Assembly: GCA_011772595.1 (NCBI GenBank)
Contig: WVZH01000326.1
Span: 59,864-72,864 of the forward strand
Source: Anaerolineales bacterium
Lineage (GTDB): Bacteria; Chloroflexota; Anaerolineae; Anaerolineales; E44-bin32
Reading direction: 5' to 3'
Length of the DNA: 13,001 nucleotides
Position numbers and translations under genes: made by a program. Below are positions 7,375-13,001 of this stretch, in pieces. The notes under the pieces are model-generated. The model saw nothing but the letters and a program-made list of their open reading frames with translations. It was not told the DNA's origin and searched no databases. The number at the start of each line of letters is the position of its first letter. Positions within the stretch are counted from its first letter, which is position 1.

Positions 7375-8378
7375 TAGTGGCTTGGATTTCCCTCAACCTC
7401 GATCAATTGCGCTTGCTCTCCGGGATGCGCCTCAAGAATCTCGAGAATTCCTGGAATATGTTCAAGTCGATTTTTCACTTCCTCTGCATGATGGAACGTG
7501 CATAGACAGTGGACATTCGGACCAGCATCGAGTGTGTAACATACGTCGAATCCTTCATCTCGCCAGTCATATACTGCGCGCATCACTTCAAGTGTCTGTG
7601 GCGTCCAATACATTAGGGGCGGCGTTGAAGTGAGCATGACGGCATGCATAAGATTGCTGTCTTGTTCCACCACGGACGCGAGCTCTTGAAAGTCGCGTTC
7701 TAGAATCGCGCGGCGGCATATTTCTATCCTTCTCGCCGCATCGCTCACGCGTGCAGGTTGTAAGGGACTTGTGTCTGCCAGAGAGTGTCCAAGTGTTGAC
7801 CCCGTGTGTTTATGTTGGCGGTCGACGATGGCGATAAGGTCGACGAGATGCCAGTGTTCACGAGGTGCAAGTTGCTCGGCGAAGGATTCGGTATCGGATT
7901 GAGCTGCATACCAGATGACATACCCGCCTAGCACAGAGCGACATGCAGAACCAGACCCCATGCGGGCGATGCGGGAGAGATCTTTACGGTCTGGTTGCAT
8001 TCCCGCCGCGACAACTCCTGCCAGTGTCAGAGCGGCGAATGCCGAGGAGGAAGAAGCGAGTCCCGCACCAGACGGGAAATTATTTTGGCTCTCGACAATC
8101 GCAAAGGAAGAGATCCCTGCGAGGCGACGAATGCGATCGAGATGGGTGGCCACGCGTGAACGTGACTCTTCATCTGCCGAAACACCGTTAATATGGATCT
8201 GGTCTGCAGGCAGGGAATCATCAAAGCTGACCCTGGTCTTTGTTTCAAGACCATCAAGTGTCAAGGAAATCGAACTGTTCGCAGGCAAACGAAGGTTAGC
8301 ATCGTGATTGCCCCAATACTTGATCAGGGCAATGTTGGCGCGCGCAATGGCAGAGGCAGATCGTGTTTTTTCCATCAT
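7374..8378 (-). CDS. mvaD: diphosphomevalonate decarboxylase
   Basis: A GHMP-superfamily enzyme that decarboxylates mevalonate 5-diphosphate with ATP to give isopentenyl diphosphate, the last step of the classical mevalonate pathway. Diagnostic features, numbered from the ATG at 8378, are the N-terminal ANIALIKYWGN segment (15-25), the glycine/serine-rich phosphate loop FPSGAGLASSSSA (101-113), SGSACRS (142-148) with the conserved arginine, and LDAGPNVH, whose D284 matches the catalytic aspartate. The protein has 334 residues, a normal length. Start choice is uncertain: TTG at 8402, GTG at 8381, ATG at 8378 and ATG at 8375 are all in frame and none has a good ribosome binding site. The family normally begins a few residues before the ANIALIKYWG segment, so I favour 8378. 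No other mevalonate-pathway gene is in the window. It appears to be the first gene of the minus-strand run. Confidence 0.93.
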   Translation of the reverse strand: MMEKTRSASAIARANIALIKYWGNHDANLRLPANSSISLTLDGLETKTRVSFDDSLPADQIHINGVSADEESRSRVATHLDRIRRLAGISSFAIVESQNNFPSGAGLASSSSAFAALTLAGVVAAGMQPDRKDLSRIARMGSGSACRSVLGGYVIWYAAQSDTESFAEQLAPREHWHLVDLIAIVDRQHKHTGSTLGHSLADTSPLQPARVSDAARRIEICRRAILERDFQELASVVEQDSNLMHAVMLTSTPPLMYWTPQTLEVMRAVYDWRDEGFDVCYTLDAGPNVHCLCTFHHAEEVKNRLEHIPGILEILEAHPGEQAQLIEVEGNPSH

Positions 8379-8498
8379 CACTGCAAGGAATATGCTTGAC
8401 AACCATCCTGATCGATCGAAGGTAGTGTAGCATGAATCAAGCCGTCGGGTTACGGGTTATGAATGTTGGGGACTATAAACATCGGATTTGGATAAGAG

Positions 8499-9584
8499 CT
8501 AATATGCGTTTGAGAACAGCTGCACGTTTCCCAAGTGGATATTTCGCAACCCGGCTTCGCTCGCAGCTGCTTTTGCCTCGCTCGCATGATGGGAGGATGT
8601 AGTCGGCAGGTCGTGCATGTAGAAGTGTGGAAAGAAACCAAGAAGAGAATATGGAATTTCAGGGTCGAGTGATGCGATGAAGCGGGCAATCTTCCCGACT
8701 TCCTCAGCATCGACGTATCCCGGGACAAGTAAGGTGCTCGCCACGAGCAAAGGTGGATCGTTGTGTTCTGGGATACGAGAAGCTACATAGGTGAAGTTTT
8801 CTAGTGTGCGCTCATTTGAGGCCCCGGTTAGTACCTGGTGGAGATTCACGTCGAATGCCTTAAGATCGAATTTTAGGCATCCGCCGCTCATTAAGGAAAG
8901 ATCCACTGCTTTTCGTAATAAACGTGGGTGCATCGTGCCTGCCGTCTCCCAACAGACGGCGACGTTTCTCTCGGCAAGATTTTTCCCTGCAGCAAGTGCG
9001 TGAGGCATCTGACTGGCCGGGTCGCCACCGAAGAAACACACACAGAAAGTGCGATTATTTGCACACTGAGCTAGTGCCTGGGCACTTATTGCCAGTGTGC
9101 TACCTTGGACATCGAGCTCAGGTTTCGCTAGCCGAAAGTGCCAATTTTGACAGAACAGGCAATTGAAAGTGCAGGAGGCATAAAAAACCGCCAGGTTGTG
9201 GTATCCATAGCGCTTGTGCCCTGAGCATACCCAATCTGCAACGCAATTTGTCGGAAGAGGATCTCGATACCAATGGAGCAACCCGCGTGAAGGTGTGCCA
9301 GCGAGATGCCTGAGACGATCATTGTCAGTCCGGCGTAGTCCACAAAATCCAGACCGACCTTCACCAATGATGCACATTCGAGCGCATAGTCCGCATCGTA
9401 TGCCTCCAATATCCTGAGGCGGTATCTCAGGGAGCCCAAATGTCCTGCGAACGTGATCATGCGTTTGACTCGAAATATTGATCGCCCTTTCAGGCCGATC
9501 ACGGATGCATTGCAAGCACACACTGAGCTCTTTCGAGATCAGTCGCGAGCGAGAGGCGCATACTTTACAGTGAGCGTTCTCCAT
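8499..9584 (-). CDS. radical SAM protein of the PflA-like / AmmeMemoRadiSam-type group with extra cysteine motifs
   Basis: Numbered from the ATG at 9584, the 361-residue protein has CTFNCLFC at 138-145, the CxxxCxxC motif that binds the SAM-cleaving [4Fe-4S] cluster, and a following FFGGDP (184-189) in the SAM-binding position. Ahead of it, CGLCARMC with a later FCGLR (64-84) matches the cysteine-rich leader found in AmmeMemoRadiSam and PflX-like radical SAM proteins. Still further N-terminal, C6xxC9 and C23xxC26 form a probable additional zinc-ribbon-like pair. A TTG directly before the ATG is an alternative start; AGAGAAGG lies just upstream. The usual AMMECR1 and Memo partner genes are not in the window. 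The substrate is unknown, and such enzymes often activate glycyl radical enzymes or modify RNA or protein. Confidence 0.85.
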   Translation of the reverse strand: MENAHCKVCASRSRLISKELSVCLQCIRDRPERAINISSQTHDHVRRTFGLPEIPPQDIGGIRCGLCARMCIIGEGRSGFCGLRRTDNDRLRHLAGTPSRGLLHWYRDPLPTNCVADWVCSGHKRYGYHNLAVFYASCTFNCLFCQNWHFRLAKPELDVQGSTLAISAQALAQCANNRTFCVCFFGGDPASQMPHALAAGKNLAERNVAVCWETAGTMHPRLLRKAVDLSLMSGGCLKFDLKAFDVNLHQVLTGASNERTLENFTYVASRIPEHNDPPLLVASTLLVPGYVDAEEVGKIARFIASLDPEIPYSLLGFFPHFYMHDLPTTSSHHASEAKAAASEAGLRNIHLGNVQLFSNAY

Positions 9585-9625
9585 CAACCTTCTCTGGCTG
9601 TGCGGCTGATTTGAGTGATTGAGAG

Positions 9626-9631
9626 ATTATA
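9626..9631 (-). promoter_or_regulatory. -10 box candidate for the radical SAM gene
   Basis: A perfect TATAAT on the minus strand lies in the 107-base gap between the L,D-transpeptidase and radical SAM genes. A start near 9619 would leave a leader of about 35 nt. No good -35 box stands 17 bases upstream. The octamer CAAATCAG occurs once on each side of the box, which may be chance or a regulator site. Confidence 0.4.
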
Positions 9632-9694
9632 AGGAGTCTGATTTGGCGATTGGGTGATCGACTGTTTTGGTTTGTTCGAATTCTCCAATTGGGT

Positions 9695-10822
9695 TCAAGC
9701 TTCTTCAACAAAGACAATCGTCCCTCCGGGCATCGCTACAGTTATATCGCCCGGGTCGCTTGTGACCCGTGGTGTGGTCCAGCGAAAGATCCATTTTGCA
9801 TCTTCTGAACGGGCGTTAACACAGCCGTGAGACACAGGGACACCGAAGTTGTTGTGCCAGAAAGTTCCGTGGATGGCGACACCATTCCCAACAAATAGCG
9901 TGGTCCATCCTATCCCAGGCAAGTCGTATCCACCCCCTGTCGTTCCGCCGCTCATGTGCAGGGATACAACCTTTCGCCAAATTGGGTGTGGACCGAGGGG
10001 CGTGGACCATTCGTCGACGGGATTGCCGCTCGAATCGAATTTCGCGCCGGAGGAGATGCGACAGAAGTAAACCTCCGAATTCCCTTCGTAACAAGAAAGT
10101 GTTTGATACGTAAGGTTAACCACGATGCGCTTATCCTCAACTTCAGGATGAATTGGCGCCAAGTCGTCGTCTGTGAGTGGACGGAAGGCTTCAGCGACCG
10201 CCCAGAAGATGTCACCATAGCCATAACGCTCATTAACGCGGTACCACACCTGACCCTGGGAGTCGGTTTTCACTTCATCGACCCATAAAACTTGGCTGTA
10301 ATAAAGTCGCGGGAATTGCGCATGCTTTAACCAGGGAGAACGTGCAGGAGGATTTTCTTGAACGATATCGACGTATGGCACCGTCACCTCAACCCACATG
10401 CCAGCTCCGAGGCTCGTCATTGGTAGTTCGTGCTGGGGTTCGTTAGGGCGGTTTTGAACGGGTTGCAGACGAGGCGACCAAATGTACCCTTCGTTGGTCT
10501 CCACCCAACGAACGTTTGGAGAGTAGATCGAGCGGTGCTTACCTGCAATCTCACGCAACCAAGGTACGACGGTATCCTCGTAGAGCACGCCAATCGTTTC
10601 GCTCTCACCATCAGGACGAGCTCTAACGTTGACCGTGCTCGTACACACGCGCCCAAGCCACTCAGACGACGGAAACTCCGGAAGGTTTATCGAGCGAACC
10701 CATGGTTGAAGGGCGGCAGCGCTGAAACCCAACCCTGCGATTTTTATTGCGTCCCGTCGGGTGATTGAACCTTGATCTACCATTGATTTGCTGCGGTTAA
10801 GCATACCGATTCTCATTGTCAT
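9695..10822 (-). CDS. L,D-transpeptidase (YkuD fold) with Tat signal and SH3-like domains
   Basis: A 375-residue exported enzyme. The N-terminus holds a twin-arginine signal, ITRRDAIKIAGLGF (20-33), with a modest hydrophobic stretch to about 41. Residues 57-121 look like a bacterial SH3 domain (VNVRARPDGES) and 142-214 like a second, more divergent one. The YkuD catalytic domain covers about 230-375, with H318 in AIHGTFW and SHGCVNAR, whose H332 and C334 are the active site. These enzymes form or remodel 3-3 peptidoglycan cross-links or attach proteins to the wall. Several ATGs lie ahead of the Tat motif (10822, 10816, 10804, 10783), so the start is uncertain, though all retain the twin arginines. 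It is transcribed away from the BMP-like lipoprotein gene. Confidence 0.9.
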   Translation of the reverse strand: MTMRIGMLNRSKSMVDQGSITRRDAIKIAGLGFSAAALQPWVRSINLPEFPSSEWLGRVCTSTVNVRARPDGESETIGVLYEDTVVPWLREIAGKHRSIYSPNVRWVETNEGYIWSPRLQPVQNRPNEPQHELPMTSLGAGMWVEVTVPYVDIVQENPPARSPWLKHAQFPRLYYSQVLWVDEVKTDSQGQVWYRVNERYGYGDIFWAVAEAFRPLTDDDLAPIHPEVEDKRIVVNLTYQTLSCYEGNSEVYFCRISSGAKFDSSGNPVDEWSTPLGPHPIWRKVVSLHMSGGTTGGGYDLPGIGWTTLFVGNGVAIHGTFWHNNFGVPVSHGCVNARSEDAKWIFRWTTPRVTSDPGDITVAMPGGTIVFVEEA

Positions 10823-11001
10823 CCGTCAATAGTCCGTGTCAGTTCAACGGTGGAATAGCTGTTGACTGATATTATGGGAATTGAATGTGGAAAATGGGTA
10901 GGGGGGATTACAATACGGGATCTAGTTGAGCCACCATCTTCAATAGTAGAATACGATATTAATAATCTAAGATGGCACTCGTTTGTGCTGACTAATGTCT
11001 A
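10823..11001 (+). other. divergent intergenic region
   Basis: These 179 bases separate two divergent genes and should contain promoters for both. AT-rich patches with -10-like words occur (ATAAT near 10870 on the minus strand, TACAAT near 10910 on the plus strand and TATTAATAAT near 10958-10967), but none pairs with a convincing -35 at 16-18 bases. I see no open frame, hairpin terminator or clear operator palindrome. Confidence 0.5.
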
Positions 11002-12054
11002 ATGATCCCTCCATCAAATCGTTTATTCTTGATAATCTTCGCGGTGCTTTTTATCGCCGCATGTAATTTTCCGGGCACCTCCACGGTGGCTTCCCCCACC
11101 AGCCTACCCGAGATCAGTCCACGCCCGTCTGAACCAGGGGCGACGTTTCTTCCTCCGGTTTCTAAGAACAAAGTCATATTTGTTTCACCTCTGGACGCAA
11201 ATCGCTTCCTTGCGGATCAACTCGAGAGGGAGCTAGAGACACTCACGCTGGCTGAAGGCATGCGGTGGGAGAGGATGCAATCTATATCGTCCGAGGATAT
11301 CGATCCGCAAACCCGGATCGTGATCGCGTTTGAGAATGATCCTGGTTTGCGAACCTTGCAGATCGCAAATCCCGATGTGCAGTTTCTTGCCGTCGCCATC
11401 CACGGACTTGAGGCCGGGTCAAATCTGAGCATCATCGGCCCGGAAGGTCTGCGCATCGACCAGCAGGCGTTCATAGCCGGTTTCCTTGCAGCGGTGATCA
11501 CACCGGATTATCGTGTTGGGGTCATCAGCCTGGCAGACACGATTGAGGGGCGCGCGGCTCAACATGGTTTCTTCAATGGGGCGCGCTATTACTGCGGTCT
11601 TTGCAGACAAGCTTATCCGCCCTTCACCGACTATCCCAAACATGTGCAACTTCCCGATTCCGAACTAGATTGGCAGACGGTTCTCGATGCCGCAATTCAA
11701 AATCACATAGAGACAGTGTACATTTCCTCGCTACCGACCTCAGATTCAGCACTGGTTCATCTTGCGCAGAGCAGATTGAGGATGCTCGGGGGTGAGCCAC
11801 GTCCTGACAATTTTCCTAAGGAACTTTGGGTGGCGACTGTTCGTATGGATCCTGCGTATGGCTTGAGAGTGCTTTGGGATGATCTTCTTGCTGGTATGCC
11901 TGGGGTGAGCATGCCAATGCAGCTGACTATCGAAGAGGTGAATCCTGCCCTGCTAACGCCTGGACGACAACGCTTGGTCGAAGAAATCCGCGACAAAATA
12001 TTAGCTGGCTACATCGATACAGCAGTAGACCCATTTACAGGTGATCCGCGGTAA
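11002..12054 (+). CDS. lipoprotein, periplasmic-binding-protein-like (BMP/PnrA type)
   Basis: A 350-residue predicted lipoprotein. A basic residue and a hydrophobic run (RLFLIIFAVLFIAAC) end in the lipobox IAAC with C21 as the lipidated cysteine, followed by a Pro/Ser/Thr-rich linker to about residue 55. The body has the type-1 periplasmic binding protein pattern seen in BMP (PnrA-like) proteins: alternating strands and helices, FLAVAIHG, a region around AFIAGFLAAVIT and RVGVISLADT typical of the family, then AAQHGFFNGARYYCG. Two cysteines (C198, C201, YYCGLC) form a CxxC that could be a disulfide. BMP proteins usually feed nucleosides to an ABC transporter, but no permease or ATPase is encoded nearby, so the ligand is unknown. 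No clear ribosome binding site precedes the ATG. Confidence 0.78.
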   Translation: MIPPSNRLFLIIFAVLFIAACNFPGTSTVASPTSLPEISPRPSEPGATFLPPVSKNKVIFVSPLDANRFLADQLERELETLTLAEGMRWERMQSISSEDIDPQTRIVIAFENDPGLRTLQIANPDVQFLAVAIHGLEAGSNLSIIGPEGLRIDQQAFIAGFLAAVITPDYRVGVISLADTIEGRAAQHGFFNGARYYCGLCRQAYPPFTDYPKHVQLPDSELDWQTVLDAAIQNHIETVYISSLPTSDSALVHLAQSRLRMLGGEPRPDNFPKELWVATVRMDPAYGLRVLWDDLLAGMPGVSMPMQLTIEEVNPALLTPGRQRLVEEIRDKILAGYIDTAVDPFTGDPR

Positions 12055-12058
12055 CCGG

Positions 12059-12087
12059 TTGACAGCGATAAATCAATAATGCATACT
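12059..12087 (+). promoter_or_regulatory. sigma70-type promoter candidate for the small lipoprotein gene
   Basis: A perfect TTGACA (12059-12064) is followed after exactly 17 bases by CATACT (12082-12087), four of six bases to the -10 consensus. Transcription would start near 12094, giving a leader of about 85 nt before the ATG at 12179. It sits immediately after the stop codon of the preceding gene. Confidence 0.45.
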
Positions 12088-12178
12088 CGAACCTTGTGGA
12101 TACGGATTCAAACGAAACGCTCCCTGAGGTCTTGATTACGATCGAGTGTGATAGGTAAGCGCTCATCAATTAATTTGC

Positions 12179-12547
12179 ATGTTCCTAAGAAATAGATCCC
12201 TTTTATTTCTACTAATGATTACGTTGTGCTTGTTTTCGACGGGCTGCTATCGCTCGGGGGTCGAACTTGTCGGTACCTGGGAGAGGCGGATTGACAGCTA
12301 TGAAGTGCGGGTGATATTCGATAACGATGGCACCTTCCAATTGCAGGTGGGGGATCGAGCTCGCACAATCGATGGAGTGTACGAGGTAGAAGATGACATT
12401 ATTGTCATATCGGACGAGGACTGCGAGGAATTCGAAGGAAAGTACCGCGTTGAACGTGACGCATACACTCTGACCTTTTTCGCACTCAATGATGCCTGCG
12501 AAGGAAGAACGCAGGTCCTTACAGGGAATTGGGGATTTAAGGAATAA
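12179..12547 (+). CDS. small lipoprotein with a lipocalin-like β-strand pattern
   Basis: A 122-residue protein. Residues 1-23 form a lipoprotein-like signal: basic RNR, a hydrophobic run and STGC with C23 as the likely lipidated residue; the serine at -3 is less usual than leucine. The mature part is acidic and reads as alternating strands: VGTWERR, YEVRVIFDNDGTFQLQV, TIDGVYEVEDDIIVI, GKYRVERDAYTLTFF and LTGNWGF. This GTW...DGTF...GxY pattern is typical of small lipocalin-like or calycin-type bacterial lipoproteins. C82 and C107 could form a disulfide. I cannot name a ligand. No strong ribosome binding site precedes the ATG. The stop codon overlaps the start of a perfect hairpin. Confidence 0.72.
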   Translation: MFLRNRSLLFLLMITLCLFSTGCYRSGVELVGTWERRIDSYEVRVIFDNDGTFQLQVGDRARTIDGVYEVEDDIIVISDEDCEEFEGKYRVERDAYTLTFFALNDACEGRTQVLTGNWGFKE

Positions 12548-12564
12548 CGCCCTCTTGAGGGCGT
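12547..12564. terminator. bidirectional hairpin between convergent genes
   Basis: ACGCCCTC-TT-GAGGGCGT is a perfect inverted repeat of eight base pairs (the innermost pairs are probably open). It lies between the small lipoprotein gene and the convergent tRNA-His. There is only a short T tract on either side (GGTTT on plus, TTATT on minus), so it may be a weak intrinsic terminator for both directions. Confidence 0.55.
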
Positions 12565-12571
12565 AGGTTTG

Positions 12572-12645
12572 GGTGCCCGAAGGGACTTGAACCCTCAACC
12601 ACCGCATCCACAGTGCGGCGCTCTGCCTATTGAGCTACGGGCACC
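12572..12645 (-). tRNA. tRNA-His (anticodon GUG)
   Basis: The minus strand folds into a full cloverleaf: acceptor stem GTGCCCG/CGGGCAC (7 bp), D stem GCTC/GAGC, anticodon stem CCGCA/TGCGG with loop CTGTGGA, and T stem GAGGG/CCCTT with loop TTCAAGT. The anticodon GTG lies at 12611-12609. The identity is confirmed by the base before the acceptor (G-1, position 12645) facing C73 (12572), the extra pair unique to tRNA-His. The CCA end is not encoded. It is followed by the hairpin at 12547-12564. Confidence 0.97.
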
Positions 12646-12656
12646 TCGGTTCTGCA

Positions 12657-12686
12657 ATTCTATCACGAACTGGTGGCCCTCACCAA
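12657..12686 (-). promoter_or_regulatory. promoter candidate for tRNA-His
   Basis: On the minus strand, TTGGTG (12686-12681) is separated by 18 bases from TAGAAT (12662-12657), which carries an extended-10 TGA just upstream (12665-12663). Transcription would start near 12650, a few bases before the tRNA 5' end. The -35 is weak (three of six) but the extended -10 compensates. Confidence 0.5.
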
Positions 12687-12841
12687 ACTCGGTTAAGGGA
12701 GAAGCGCACCCAGCTGGAGTGCTTCAATCAAAGCCAGAAAATGCACACCAAGGGTTAAACAAAAATCCATTTCTAGTGTTCTAAAGTTAGCGAGTGATAG
12801 TCACACTGCGATTCGGGAAGGGATGATGGGCTGTAGGCGTC
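12687..12841. other. spacer between the tRNA-His promoter and the candidate RNA
   Basis: I find no convincing open frame, repeat or terminator in these bases on either strand. Together with the following RNA candidate they make up the gene-free right end of the window. Confidence 0.5.
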
Positions 12842-12977
12842 AAAAATCGCCGCCGAGGGATTTAGGAGGGCATCACCAAATATTTGAGGCGCAGGCCGAT
12901 ATCCATGCTTGGATCGGCTCTAGTCGCACATCGGGTCTTATATACTGTTCTCTCCTGACCCATCAAAGCGGCGATTT
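12842..12977 (-). ncRNA. candidate structured RNA with 6S-like architecture
   Basis: The minus strand begins AAATCGCCGC (near 12977) and ends GCGGCGATTTTT (12853-12842), which pair into a closing stem with a terminal T5 run. Inside it, GGG (12961-12959) plus AGGAG (12956-12952) pair with CTCCT (12868-12864) plus CCC (12859-12857) across a small internal loop. A large open region of about 20-30 nt on each side follows. The rod is capped by an apical hairpin in which GCCGAT and CCA pair with TGG and ATCGGC, with a two-base bulge (12918-12895). An extended -10, TGCTAAGAT (12992-12984), lies the right distance upstream to start the transcript at the first stem base. Stem, bubble, apical stem and length (136 nt) fit 6S RNA, but no covariance search was possible. 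Confidence 0.42.
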
Positions 12978-13001
12978 GACCTTATCTTAGCACGAAGAGA
13001 T

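Noticed and set aside
12212..12607. A 131-codon minus-strand frame over the small lipoprotein gene and the tRNA
   Set aside because: It begins inside tRNA-His, runs antisense to a lipoprotein with a clear signal and has no family signature.
12985..12995. TTAGCAC near the right edge as half of a CIRCE operator (TTAGCACTC-N9-GAGTGCTAA)
   Set aside because: The match stops after seven bases and the inverted second half is absent.
1..13001. Mobile elements, CRISPR arrays or prophage
   Set aside because: No transposase, integrase, terminal inverted repeats, spaced direct repeats or phage structural genes were seen, and codon style looks even across the window. The only long inverted repeat is the RNA-like one near the right end.

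Overview
The window looks like chromosomal DNA of a member of the Chloroflexota, most plausibly class Anaerolineae. The grounds are a bacterial diphosphomevalonate decarboxylase, a Tat-exported L,D-transpeptidase with SH3-like modules, a lone BMP-type binding lipoprotein, and a compact gene layout with several GTG and TTG starts. This taxonomic call is an inference. No transposase, integrase, phage gene or CRISPR array is visible.

Bases 1-2442 (+) hold the end of an upstream gene, radC, and a large protein that joins an unknown N-terminal region, an intact M23 metallopeptidase and a glycosidase-like TIM barrel whose acid/base glutamate seems lost. Bases 2507-8378 (-) are a tight run of seven reading frames. 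Read 5' to 3' they are: diphosphomevalonate decarboxylase, a possible 49-residue protein, an RseP-like site-2 protease, a HEAT-repeat protein, an AEC-family carrier, a secreted membrane-anchored HExxH peptidase, and a DEDDy 3'-5' exonuclease. Several junctions overlap by 1 or 4 bases, so this is probably one operon with translational coupling. The HExxH peptidase gains a clear signal peptide only if translation begins at an ATT codon.

Bases 8499-10822 (-) hold a cysteine-rich radical SAM protein and a Tat-dependent L,D-transpeptidase. A 179-base divergent intergenic region then leads to two lipoprotein genes on the + strand: a BMP-like solute-binding protein and a small lipocalin-like protein. 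The end of the window (-) carries tRNA-His and, upstream of it, a 136-nt candidate structured RNA. That candidate has an extended -10 box, a long closing stem, an open central region, an apical hairpin and a terminal T-run, an architecture like 6S RNA.

The recurring theme is the cell envelope: cell-wall peptidases, an intramembrane protease, a transpeptidase, lipoproteins, an isoprenoid enzyme and a carrier. RadC, the exonuclease and the radical SAM protein are the exceptions. The best candidates for something new are the M23 plus degenerate glycosidase fusion, the 6S-like RNA, the ATT-started peptidase and the small protein between mvaD and the site-2 protease gene.
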